Shown here piece by piece: positions 1 to 8,161 of a DNA stretch of 13,148 bases. Both the position numbers and the translations under genes were made by a program. How positions within the stretch are numbered: position 1 is the stretch's first letter; each line of letters begins with the position of its first letter. This DNA is from Armatimonadota bacterium (GTDB lineage Bacteria; Armatimonadota; Hebobacteria; CAIYQO01), in assembly GCA_022708765.1 (NCBI GenBank), contig JAKIYB010000021.1, forward strand, positions 1-13,148. The letters are read 5' to 3'. The notes below the pieces were generated by a model. It saw nothing but the letters and a program-made list of their open reading frames with translations. It did no database searches and was not told the origin of the DNA.

Positions 1-452
1 CGGCGGCGAGAGCGCGCTGGCAGGACGGGCAAATGATTTCGCCGGATGGCATCCATCTGGCGCTTGCGGTGGATCTTGACGATGCGCTCTATCTGCCGGT
101 ACTGCGCGACTGCGATCAGCGGACATCCGCCCAGTTACAGGCGGCGATTGAGGAGACAGTAGCGCTGCTCAGCCGACAGATGTTGCCGCCGGACCGGCTG
201 GCCGGGGGCTGCATGGCGTTGAGCAACCTCGGCATGTATCCCCTTGATGCCTTTGATCCCATTATCTTCCCCGGGCACAGCGGCATCCTGGCACTGGGCG
301 CCATTCAGCGCGTGCCGATCATCACTGGAGAGCAGCTTGTCATTCGTCCGGTGCTGCGCGCGACGCTGGCGGTTGACCACCGCGCCATCAATGGCCGATT
401 AGCCGCCGCCTTTCTGACCGACATCAAACAGCAAATCGAGGAAATAATATGA
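1..452 (+). CDS. 2-oxoacid dehydrogenase E2, C-terminal catalytic part (dihydrolipoamide acyltransferase), 5' truncated by window
   Basis: The E2 subunit transfers the acyl group from a lipoyl arm to CoA in pyruvate/acetoin/branched-chain 2-oxoacid dehydrogenase complexes in the cytosol. The frame is open from base 3, so the ATG at 33 is internal and the gene begins upstream; about 149 residues are present. The visible part is the second half of the CAT-like catalytic domain. It carries the family signature LSNLGMYPLDAFDPIIFP, followed by GILALGAI, and near the C-terminus the active-site motif DHRAING (His plus Asn in the HxxxD/N position). Lipoyl and subunit-binding domains would lie upstream and cannot be seen. 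The stop overlaps the E1 alpha start as ATGA, implying translational coupling. The acyl substrate (pyruvate, acetoin or branched-chain) cannot be decided from this piece. Confidence 0.93.
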   Translation, partial: AARARWQDGQMISPDGIHLALAVDLDDALYLPVLRDCDQRTSAQLQAAIEETVALLSRQMLPPDRLAGGCMALSNLGMYPLDAFDPIIFPGHSGILALGAIQRVPIITGEQLVIRPVLRATLAVDHRAINGRLAAAFLTDIKQQIEEII

Positions 453-1405
453 GCGCTTCGGTGGATTTCCAGCTTCAGTTATATCGCACTATGGTGACGA
501 TTCGCCACTTTGAAGAACGCGTGAAGTTTCTCTTCCTGGAAGGCATCATGCCCGGCACCATTCACCAGTACCAGGGCCAGGAGGCGGTGGCGACAGGCGT
601 CTGCGCCGCCTTGCGCGCGGATGATGTCATTACCAGCACCCACCGCCCGCATGGCCACGCTATCGCTAAAGGCCTGACCGTGGAATCTATCATGCACGAG
701 TTGTTCGGGAAGACCACCGGCTGCTGTCGCGGCAAAGGCGGCTCCATGCATCTGGGCGATTTGGAGAAGGGCATGGTGCCGGCCATCGCCATCGTCGGCG
801 GGGGCATTCCCGTCGCCACCGGCATCGGCCTGGCGTTCAACATGAAGCAGGAGCCTCGAGTCGCGGTCTGCTTCATGGGCGACGGAGCGACCAATGAAGG
901 CACCTTTCACGAATCCATCAACATGGGCGCCATCTGGTCGCTGCCGGTGGTCTACGTCATCGAAAACAATCTGTACGGCGCTTCTACCCCGATCAGCCAG
1001 ACGGCGAAGGTGGCGCATCTCGCCGACCGCGCCTGCGCATACGGCATCCTCGGCGTCACCGTGGACGGCAACGACGTGCTGGCCGTTTATCACGCCGCGC
1101 GCGAAGCGGTGGAGCGCGCCCGCGCTGGCGACGGCCCGACGCTGCTGGAGGCCGTCACCTATCGCATTACCGGCCACTCTCGCCGCGACCCCTGCCTCTA
1201 TCAACCGGAAGAAGAGCGGAAACAGGCGCTGGAGCGGGAGCCGCTTTGCCGCTTCGCCACCGCGTTGCTGGCCGCCGGCGTTGACCAGGTGGTGCTTGAT
1301 GCCATTATGGCAGAGGTAGATGCGGAAATCGAAGCCGCCGTGCGGTCAGCCATTGCCGCTCCCGATCCGCGTCCGGAAGACGCGCTGGATGGCGTGTTCG
1401 TCTGA
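449..1405 (+). CDS. 2-oxoacid dehydrogenase E1 component, alpha subunit (TPP-dependent; acetoin/pyruvate dehydrogenase type)
   Basis: The alpha half of the alpha2beta2 E1 decarboxylates a 2-oxoacid (or cleaves acetoin) on thiamine pyrophosphate and acylates the lipoyl arm of E2. At 318 aa it is full length for the short bacterial AcoA/PdhA type. Signatures: GQEAVATGVCAAL near residues 43-55; STHRPHGHAIAKG at 63-75; GKGGSMHL at 95-102; the TPP/Mg motif GDGATNEG at 144-151 closing with ENN at 172-174; and GHSRRDP at 242-248, the usual phosphorylation-loop region. The start is set by the ATGA overlap with E2 and a GAGG seven bases upstream. The segment MVPAIAIVGGGIP replaces the more common LGANGIVGGGIP of acetoin dehydrogenases, so the exact substrate is uncertain. 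Its E1 beta partner is not adjacent but lies about 5.7 kb downstream, beyond two exported-protein genes. Confidence 0.95.
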   Translation: MSASVDFQLQLYRTMVTIRHFEERVKFLFLEGIMPGTIHQYQGQEAVATGVCAALRADDVITSTHRPHGHAIAKGLTVESIMHELFGKTTGCCRGKGGSMHLGDLEKGMVPAIAIVGGGIPVATGIGLAFNMKQEPRVAVCFMGDGATNEGTFHESINMGAIWSLPVVYVIENNLYGASTPISQTAKVAHLADRACAYGILGVTVDGNDVLAVYHAAREAVERARAGDGPTLLEAVTYRITGHSRRDPCLYQPEEERKQALEREPLCRFATALLAAGVDQVVLDAIMAEVDAEIEAAVRSAIAAPDPRPEDALDGVFV

Positions 1406-1455
1406 AATGTTTGAAATGTCCGGGCAAGTTGTGCTGTCCGGTGAAGGTAGAAGCT

Positions 1456-3534
1456 ATGCGACACGTACTGCTACTCGTGTGCCTGCTCTGCGCGGCCTTT
1501 GCCGCCTGGGGTCGTGAGACCGCGCTGCTCAAGCCCGCTACCGCGGGCGAATTCCGTAAGCAGTTTACCTTTCTCACAGATGGGTGGCAGGCTGAGGCAC
1601 GCGGGCTGGTTGGTACCAGTCCACGATACCACTCCCTGCCGGATACCGCGTTAGAAAGCTTTCCCGATGACCCATGGACCTATTTCACCGTGCATCCCGT
1701 CAATCTCTGGCGGTATGCTATCGCCGGAGAACCGGAGTGGACGGACTACACACTGACGGCCACCGTCACCGTGCAGGAATCCGCGCCGCTGAAGGGATTC
1801 CGACCGGGATGCTACTTCTTCAATTACCAGTGGGGGCGGGAGGCTATCGGCTCCGACGCCGGCTTGATTGTCCGCTATACCGACCCAGACAATTACTACA
1901 TGGCGCGCATCTCCACCGGTTATGATCACCTGGAACTCTGGAAAACGCATGGCGGGGTGGTGCGTGTAGCGCCATGCCAGTTTGCGCCGAATCGGGCATA
2001 CACCATACGCGTAACGGCCAGCGGGCGATGGATCACCGTGGCGGTGGACGGCAAAGAGATCATACGATATGCTGACCCGGTGATGCCGCTGCGCCATGGC
2101 CGGGCTGGTATTGGCGTGCGGGAGAGTCGCGTGCGATTTGATAATATCCAGGTGCTGCCGGCTGCGCATTCTGATACCCCGCTCCCGGTGCATGAGCCCC
2201 AATTTTCCCTCCGAAAATGGGTAGATCGTGACTATATCTTCGATGGCGATGAACCGATTGGCTTCATTTTTCCTGGTCCGAATGGCCTAGCCTTCGCCGA
2301 AGTGAAGCTGGCGCCGGGGTTGATGCCGCTGCTCACCCCGTATGCCGGTATGCAGTCGTACAGTTACGCACCTGAATATACGCACACAGTGACGCGCAAA
2401 GGTAAGATCTTCGCCATCACCTTCAAACTGCATGAGAAAGACGGCGGCTTCGCCTGTGAGGCGGATTGGACGATCACCTACGACCCGGCGCGCGGCTATG
2501 TCTGGGACAAACGCGCCGTGGTGACGGTACTGAAGGACAAGGCGCTTACCTCGTGGCCGGAATTGGACGATCCCTTCTTCTATCAACTCGTCGCGCCGGT
2601 GACGGATAAACTGCCGAAGTGCAACGATGGCTTGAACTATTGTCTCAAGCAGATCGCTGACGGCACAACAGTCGCGTATCCAGCCGCCACTCACATCTGG
2701 GGCGATGGGGTGGGAGGCATCGAGAACGGACCAAAAATGGCGATTCGCCCTGGAGGCTGTGTCGTGACTACCGTGGATGGTTGGGGTGTGGTGACCGAGT
2801 TGCCGGCTGATAACACGCATCGCCATACCACCGGCTATTGCCACTGGGGATTGGATCAGCACATTAAAACACTGGAGACGAAGGCGCCGGCTCAGGGCGA
2901 TGTCTATACCGGGCATGTCCGTTTCTCGCTCTGGACTCCGGAACGCGTGCGGCAGGAGATGGCGCGCAGCGTGTTCCTCCAGAAAGCCATGAAGCCTACA
3001 TACGACCAGACCCTGTCGCCATACCTGATTGCCCATACCGAACCGGTGAATCACTGTGCGAATCTCTATCCCGGATTAACCGGGGAAGCCGTGCGCCTGT
3101 GGACGGGTAACTATACCATAGATCGCGCGGTCGGTCGCGGCGACAATTCCGCCATGCGCGTTGACGCCGGGACGATTACGAAACGCCTGAACGGCGCCTG
3201 GGGTGATGATCGTCCGAATGTCTGGCTTGGTCCGACCTACTGGACCGGTCCGTATCTCGCGCCGCGCTACCGGTTCGGAATCTGGGTGAAAGCGGAAGCC
3301 TTCACCGGTAAGGTAGTCTATCAAGCGGATAGCTGGGATTGGGTTCCGGAAGCGAGAGCTAAATTCCCTGTCGCACGGGCGGAACTGCCCATTCAGGGAA
3401 AGTGCGACTGGACGTATCTCTCCTTTGAAACATCCGCCCCCCGACAGGTGTTCAACTGGTCTCTCCGCATTGATCCCGTGGGCACGGGCGTAATCTGGGT
3501 GGACGATATTGACGTAACGCCGCTGGCGAAATGA
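1456..3534 (+). CDS. Exported multi-domain beta-sandwich protein with LamG/DUF1080-like domain; probable carbohydrate-active partner
   Basis: A secreted protein of 692 aa. The frame extends upstream to a TTG at 1411, but the ATG at 1456 is preferred: it has GAAGG eight bases upstream and begins a clear Sec signal peptide, MRHVLLLVCLLCAAFAAWG, with likely cleavage near residue 19. Residues about 94-233 read like a concanavalin A-like LamG/DUF1080 domain: WTDYTLTATVTV, then GLIVRYTDPDNYYMARI, then VAVDGKEIIRYADP and the closing VRFDNIQVLP. Residues about 235-520 are beta-rich and not recognised. Residues about 525-692 resemble a galactose-binding-like jelly roll (YRFGIWVKAE ... VIWVDDIDVTPL). 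No catalytic residues were identified, so the role is probably glycan binding or hydrolysis outside the cytoplasm. It sits 50 bases after E1 alpha and 10 before the heparinase-like gene. Exported: good confidence; fold: moderate; activity: unknown. Confidence 0.72.
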   Translation: MRHVLLLVCLLCAAFAAWGRETALLKPATAGEFRKQFTFLTDGWQAEARGLVGTSPRYHSLPDTALESFPDDPWTYFTVHPVNLWRYAIAGEPEWTDYTLTATVTVQESAPLKGFRPGCYFFNYQWGREAIGSDAGLIVRYTDPDNYYMARISTGYDHLELWKTHGGVVRVAPCQFAPNRAYTIRVTASGRWITVAVDGKEIIRYADPVMPLRHGRAGIGVRESRVRFDNIQVLPAAHSDTPLPVHEPQFSLRKWVDRDYIFDGDEPIGFIFPGPNGLAFAEVKLAPGLMPLLTPYAGMQSYSYAPEYTHTVTRKGKIFAITFKLHEKDGGFACEADWTITYDPARGYVWDKRAVVTVLKDKALTSWPELDDPFFYQLVAPVTDKLPKCNDGLNYCLKQIADGTTVAYPAATHIWGDGVGGIENGPKMAIRPGGCVVTTVDGWGVVTELPADNTHRHTTGYCHWGLDQHIKTLETKAPAQGDVYTGHVRFSLWTPERVRQEMARSVFLQKAMKPTYDQTLSPYLIAHTEPVNHCANLYPGLTGEAVRLWTGNYTIDRAVGRGDNSAMRVDAGTITKRLNGAWGDDRPNVWLGPTYWTGPYLAPRYRFGIWVKAEAFTGKVVYQADSWDWVPEARAKFPVARAELPIQGKCDWTYLSFETSAPRQVFNWSLRIDPVGTGVIWVDDIDVTPLAK

Positions 3535-3544
3535 GAGGTGTGAA

Positions 3545-6500
3545 ATGACGGTATTACGATGCGCCATGCTCTGGTCTCTGGCGCTGGCGCTCATGGGAAG
3601 TGTCATGGCGCAAACACTGCAAACCTTTACGATCAAAGACTATCTCCGTCACCAATGGACGGACGAAATCGTCCAGTTCCCCATCGCGTATCGCGGTGAA
3701 CTGCCGCCGACGCTGACGTTGACGGATCCCGCCGGCGTTTCGCTGCCATGCCAGCTCACCGGGCTGTCGCGTAAAGGTGGAAAGGTGACCGGCACGGCCT
3801 GGACGGTGGTCTCGCTGCCGCCGAAAGGCGAGGTGACGCTCCACCTGCGGGCGGGACAATCGGCACCGTCCGACCTGCGCCTGCGCACGGAGGGAGAGGC
3901 ATATCTACTCGGCAACGCGCACCTGACGCTCCGCATCCCTCGCCTGCCTGGGGCGCTGGCGCAGCCTGTGGATTTGACCGCGCTGCCGGCCCCGCTGCTG
4001 GCGGTTAGCGACCAGCGCGCCGCGGTCTGGTATGGGCAGGGACGGTGGGTGAACGCTGGCGAACCGCTGCGCGTGAAAGAGGCCGTCACCAGCATCGTAG
4101 AGGAAGGCCCGGTTCGCGTGACCGTGCGCTATCGCTTGACCTTCACCGACAACCGCTACTATCAGGCGGACATCACCCTCGGGGCGCGGCAGGGTGTTGC
4201 GCTCTTCACCGACGAGACGGACATGGAAGCGCCAACGGCGGCGTTCCGCTTCTCGTTCCAGCCTGGGCTGGGCGCGGATAGGATTTATTGGCGCAACAAC
4301 TGGTTCGCCGATCAGGCCAAAGGCCTGGTGCCTGCACCCATTGACTTCACGAAAGAGCAGGTGCTGTGTCATATGCGTCCGTGGAGCTACTGGTGGGCGA
4401 AGGACTTGACGATCTCCGTGGGCTTTTTTCAAGAAGGCGCGGAGCCATTTATCGGCGTCATGACCATGCGCCCGTCCCGCTGGACGCCCTACGGGTGGGA
4501 CGCCGTGGAGCGCACGCAGATTCCCGTCACCGCCCGGCCGGGCGGACAACTCGATCTTAACCTGGCGTTGCTCGCGTGGACGTATCCCAAAGCTGATCCG
4601 AGCAAGGTGACCCCCATCGAAGCGATTGGCCTGCAGTACTGGCAGGATACGCTGGCGAAGCAGAACGGCAGTGACGGCGCGTTGACCGTCATGCCGATGC
4701 ATCGCGAGTTGGGCATCACCGTGGGCAGCGTCACCGAGCACGTAACGAAGGCCGACACCACCGCGAAGCTGCGCCGGCAACTGGTAAAATACAGCCAGTT
4801 TCCGCTCGATGACGTGAAGGAGTTTGCGTTTGATTATCGTCCGGCGAAACTTAAGCGCGCCCATCCCTTCCTGCTCTTCACCCAGGCCGATATTGACCGC
4901 ACGCGCCGGCAGGCTGTCGCCATACCTGCCCTCAAGGAAGAAATCGCCAGAGCGCTCAAACAGGTGAATGCGCGGGGCATGGACAGAATGCTCGCGAAGA
5001 TACAGTCGTCATCTGACGGGTGGCAAACCTTCTACCGGGAGGATTTCCTTGCCGGCGCGCTGCATTACGGCGCCGCCGCCGAAGCTTTTATTGGCTCGGA
5101 CGATGAGCGTTATGGTGTCATCCTGGCCGCCGGATTGAAAGGAATGGCGCGGATGAATGTCAAGGATATCCTCGATGCGCCCTGGCGGCCGGATTTAGGC
5201 GGGTATGCCCATGTCTACCCCGGCAACTGGACGCGGCTGCTCTTCGCGTATGATGCTATCGCCGACGCCGGTTACCTGACGGATGAGGACAAGGCGGACA
5301 TTGACGCGGCGCTGGTACTCGGCGCCCACGTTCTTGCGCATCCGGATTACTGGAATCCCGCGCGGGGGCTCTGCAGCGCCAATCCGAATATGACCGCCCT
5401 CATCACTCTTCCCCGCGGGCTGATGGCCCTCTATCTGGACGGACATCCTCGGGCCGACCGCTGGTTGAAGAGCGCCGAGGATGAACTGCAAGCAGAGTTG
5501 AAGGCCTGGATTGCCCCTGGCGGCGCGTGGATTGAATGCCCCGGTTACCAGGGCGCGTCCTTGGATCCGATGCTCCCGCTGATGCAGGCGCTAAAGAACG
5601 TGAAAGGGCGGAACTATTTCGCGGATCCACGCTTCAAGGCGACGATGGACTACTACGGGTTCCTGCTCACCCCACCGGATCGGCGCTTCCCGCCCAATAA
5701 CACCGCCGGATTGCCCTCGCCACGCATCCTGCCCAGCCTGGGCGATATGTGGACTGGTGCGACGACGGTCTTTACCGGCTGGACAGCGAAAGCCATCGCG
5801 GATGCCGACCCGGTGTTCGGCGCGCGGCAACAGTATCACTGGCAGCAGCAGCTCATGCCGCATGGCACCATGTATTCATCAGGATATACGCCGGCGCTCA
5901 CCAATCCGGAACTGCCGGCCGCGCCGCCAGTGGAGCTCTCCCGCGCGTTCCCCGGCATGGGCAGCGTCATGCGTTCATCGTGGACGGATCCGAATGCCAG
6001 CTACCTGCTGCATCGCACCGGCGAGTTCATGCATCATTACCATGACGATTTCAACTCGCTGATTTACTATGCCAAAGGCGCGCCGCTCTGCGCCGATTTC
6101 GGGAATCTGTACCAGCCGCATCAGCGTGGCGAAGCCTGGTACCACTCCCGCGTGAGTTTCAACGCGAAGGACAATCCGCCCTCGCAGGCCAATCAATCAA
6201 CCGGCAGGCTCGTGGAAACCTGCTTCCTGCCGCGCACGCTGGATTACTCGCACGGGCAGTCGGCGGGAGTGGGGAAACAGACGGCCAATCGCCACCTGCT
6301 GCTGGTGAAGTCCGCTGACCCGATGGGCGCTACCTACGTGGTCATGCGAGACGCCACCACGGATGGCCCAAACGAGCGAGAATTTTACTGGAATCTCTGG
6401 TGCCTGTCGAAAGAGCCGCAGATCGCCGGTAATGTCGTGCGCTTCCCCGGACAGCTCGGTGTGGGCCTGGATGTGCACCTCCTCTCCCCGGCAACACCAA

Positions 6501-7102
6501 AACTCGAGATAGATAAGTGGGATTGGAAACAGTATATCGGCACCTGGGGCAATTTCACCGAAGAACAGTACGGCTTGCATGTCCACAAGACGGGCTCCGC
6601 TGAAGACTATGTCGCGGTGTTGTATCCGCGCTCAGCGGGGCAGGGGCCTGCGCGGGTGCGCGCGGAGGCGTCCGTGGTCAACGCGCGCGGCAACGCACAG
6701 GTGTTGACCATCACGCACATGGAGGGGGAAGACACCATCCTTTTCTCGCCGCAAGCGGACGCGCTGCACTTCGGCAAAGCGGAACTCGCCGGTCGCATCG
6801 CCTTTGTCCGCCGATATCAGAACGGCGCGCTCCGCCTGGCCACTGTCAGCGGCAAGTGCGCGGTGACCCTGGATGAATGGTCGCTGCACAGCGACGGGCC
6901 CACCGCCATCGAAATCATCGGAAAGCAGGTGACCGGCGAAAGCAACGGCGCCGCGCACGCGGCGCAAATCGTATTGCCGGCCGCCACCGGCGCGGTGACC
7001 GCCACCCTCGACGGCAAGCGCATCCGGGTCAAACGGGAAAAGAACGTGGTATCGCTCAATCTTCCCGCGGGCGCGCACACCTTCACGCTGGCGGTGAAAT
7101 AG
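3545..7102 (+). CDS. Exported heparinase II/III-family protein (putative polysaccharide lyase) with large N-terminal beta domain
   Basis: A secreted 1185-aa protein. The start at 3545 follows GAGAGGTG, with a signal peptide over residues 1-23 (hydrophobic core MLWSLALALMGSVMA). Residues about 24-430 are beta-rich and may be a supersandwich similar to those of rhamnogalacturonan-lyase-like proteins (weak, by eye). From HPFLLFTQADIDRTRR at about 440 it reads like an alpha/alpha-toroid lyase (DUF4962/heparinase type), including YPGNWTRLLFAYDAI, NPNMTALI and GGAWIECPGYQGASLDP. Residues about 805-860 hold the heparinase II/III beta-sandwich signature: GSVMRSSW, then MHHYHDDFNSLIYYAKG and PLCADFGN. 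A further beta region runs to the C-terminus. Family members beta-eliminate uronic-acid polysaccharides such as heparin or alginate; the substrate here is unknown. It is longer than the usual 600-800 aa. It lies between the split E1 genes and is followed 21 bases later by E1 beta. Confidence 0.85.
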   Translation: MTVLRCAMLWSLALALMGSVMAQTLQTFTIKDYLRHQWTDEIVQFPIAYRGELPPTLTLTDPAGVSLPCQLTGLSRKGGKVTGTAWTVVSLPPKGEVTLHLRAGQSAPSDLRLRTEGEAYLLGNAHLTLRIPRLPGALAQPVDLTALPAPLLAVSDQRAAVWYGQGRWVNAGEPLRVKEAVTSIVEEGPVRVTVRYRLTFTDNRYYQADITLGARQGVALFTDETDMEAPTAAFRFSFQPGLGADRIYWRNNWFADQAKGLVPAPIDFTKEQVLCHMRPWSYWWAKDLTISVGFFQEGAEPFIGVMTMRPSRWTPYGWDAVERTQIPVTARPGGQLDLNLALLAWTYPKADPSKVTPIEAIGLQYWQDTLAKQNGSDGALTVMPMHRELGITVGSVTEHVTKADTTAKLRRQLVKYSQFPLDDVKEFAFDYRPAKLKRAHPFLLFTQADIDRTRRQAVAIPALKEEIARALKQVNARGMDRMLAKIQSSSDGWQTFYREDFLAGALHYGAAAEAFIGSDDERYGVILAAGLKGMARMNVKDILDAPWRPDLGGYAHVYPGNWTRLLFAYDAIADAGYLTDEDKADIDAALVLGAHVLAHPDYWNPARGLCSANPNMTALITLPRGLMALYLDGHPRADRWLKSAEDELQAELKAWIAPGGAWIECPGYQGASLDPMLPLMQALKNVKGRNYFADPRFKATMDYYGFLLTPPDRRFPPNNTAGLPSPRILPSLGDMWTGATTVFTGWTAKAIADADPVFGARQQYHWQQQLMPHGTMYSSGYTPALTNPELPAAPPVELSRAFPGMGSVMRSSWTDPNASYLLHRTGEFMHHYHDDFNSLIYYAKGAPLCADFGNLYQPHQRGEAWYHSRVSFNAKDNPPSQANQSTGRLVETCFLPRTLDYSHGQSAGVGKQTANRHLLLVKSADPMGATYVVMRDATTDGPNEREFYWNLWCLSKEPQIAGNVVRFPGQLGVGLDVHLLSPATPKLEIDKWDWKQYIGTWGNFTEEQYGLHVHKTGSAEDYVAVLYPRSAGQGPARVRAEASVVNARGNAQVLTITHMEGEDTILFSPQADALHFGKAELAGRIAFVRRYQNGALRLATVSGKCAVTLDEWSLHSDGPTAIEIIGKQVTGESNGAAHAAQIVLPAATGAVTATLDGKRIRVKREKNVVSLNLPAGAHTFTLAVK

Positions 7103-7123
7103 CGAATGGGAAAGGGTTGGTAT

Positions 7124-8149
7124 ATGGCACATCTGTCAATTGCGGAAGCGCTGCGGCAGGGGTTGCGGGAGGAAATGGCCCGCGACGAGCGCGTCTTTTG
7201 CATCGGCGAAGATATCGGCATTCCCGGCGGGTGGGGCGGCGCGTTTACCGTCACGCTGGGACTGGAGCAGGAGTTCCGCGCGCGTATGATTGATACGCCG
7301 ATCTCGGAGGCCGGCTTTTTCGGCGCGGCGCTGGGGGCGGCACTGATGGGCCTGCGTCCGGTAGCGGACGTGCAATACAGCGATTTCCTCTTCTGCGCGA
7401 TGGATCAAATCGTGAATCAGATCGGCGTGATGCGCTACATGTCCGGCGGCAAAGTGACCGTGCCGCTGGTGATGCGCGCGCCGGTAGGCGCCACCGGGCG
7501 CGGCGCGCAGCACGCGCGCAATCCCGAGGCGATCTTCTACGGCGTGCCGGGCATCAAAATCGTCTGTCCGGCCACCGCGTATGACGCCAAAGGGTTGCTG
7601 AAAGCCGCCATCCGCGATGACAACCCGGTCCTGATGTTCGAGCACAAGTCGCTGTACGGGTCGAAGGGGGCGCGCGCTGAATCGGGCGCGCTGGACGCCT
7701 CAAGCGACATCCCCGACGATGACTACATCGTGCCTATCGGCAAGGGGATCGTCCGCCGGGAGGGCGGCGATGTTACCGTCATCGCTAACCTGCTGATGAT
7801 GCATCGCGCGCTGCAGGCCGCCGAGGAACTGGCCGCCGAAGGTATCAGCGCGGAAGTCATAGATCCGCGAAGCCTGGTGCCGTTCGACTGGGAACTGGTG
7901 GAGCAGTCAGTGCGGAAAACCGGGTATGCGGTGGTGGTAGAGGAAGGTCCGCGCACCGGCGGCATCGGCGCGGACATCGCCGCCACGCTGGCGGAACGCT
8001 GCTGCGATTACCTGCTGGCACCGGTGGCGCGCGTCGCCTCCCCGGATATCCCGGTGCCCTTCGCTCCGCCGATGGAAGACTACTACCGTCCGGATGCCGC
8101 CCGCATCACGCGGACGGTCCGTCAACTGCGCGACGCATTGCCGGCGTGA
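7124..8149 (+). CDS. 2-oxoacid dehydrogenase E1 component, beta subunit (TPP-dependent)
   Basis: The beta half of the E1 heterotetramer, partner of the alpha subunit at 449-1405; each TPP sits at the alpha/beta interface. From ATG 7124 it is 341 aa, with an AAGGG eight bases upstream and the family-typical opening MAHLSIAEALRQGL. An in-frame ATG at 7106 would add six residues and cannot be excluded. Family signatures: GEDIG at residues 28-32 (the Glu that activates TPP), DTPISEAGFFGAALGAALMG, QYSDFLFCAMDQIVNQ, then GATGRGAQHARNPEAIF with the conserved His, PATAYDAKGLLKAAIRDDNPV, FEHKSLYGSKG, and a transketolase C-terminal domain with IDPRSLVPFDWE and EEGPRTGGIGADIAA. Nothing looks damaged. 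It is the last gene on this strand before the convergent nfeD-like gene 12 bases away. Confidence 0.95.
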   Translation: MAHLSIAEALRQGLREEMARDERVFCIGEDIGIPGGWGGAFTVTLGLEQEFRARMIDTPISEAGFFGAALGAALMGLRPVADVQYSDFLFCAMDQIVNQIGVMRYMSGGKVTVPLVMRAPVGATGRGAQHARNPEAIFYGVPGIKIVCPATAYDAKGLLKAAIRDDNPVLMFEHKSLYGSKGARAESGALDASSDIPDDDYIVPIGKGIVRREGGDVTVIANLLMMHRALQAAEELAAEGISAEVIDPRSLVPFDWELVEQSVRKTGYAVVVEEGPRTGGIGADIAATLAERCCDYLLAPVARVASPDIPVPFAPPMEDYYRPDAARITRTVRQLRDALPA

Positions 8150-8161
8150 TGGGCATGCGGC

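Noticed and set aside
380..405. Asn instead of Asp in the E2 active-site motif (DHRAING) as a sign of inactivation
   Set aside because: Asn at this position occurs naturally in active E2, for example Azotobacter vinelandii E2p, where His610 and Asn614 are catalytic residues. It is not evidence of a dead enzyme.
479..1204. Open frame of 241 codons on the minus strand opposite E1 alpha
   Set aside because: The plus-strand E1 alpha is certain. The antisense frame has no family motifs and an Arg/Ala/His-rich composition typical of GC-rich shadow frames.
1411..1455. TTG at 1411 as the start of the LamG-like protein
   Set aside because: It would put 15 residues with several Cys and Pro before a complete signal peptide and lacks a good ribosome site; ATG 1456 explains the sequence better.
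3070..3086. CCCGG-N-CCGGG hairpin as a terminator
   Set aside because: It lies inside the exported-protein gene and has no T run after it.
3905..4864. Open frame of 319 codons on the minus strand opposite the heparinase-like gene
   Set aside because: Arg-rich, motif-free shadow of a well supported plus-strand gene.
1403..7100. TGAAAT at 1403, 1412, 3541 and 7095 as target-site duplications flanking an inserted block
   Set aside because: Only six bases match, and the copy at 7095 is simply the last codons GTG-AAA-TAG. No inverted ends or transposase are visible, so chance is the simpler explanation.
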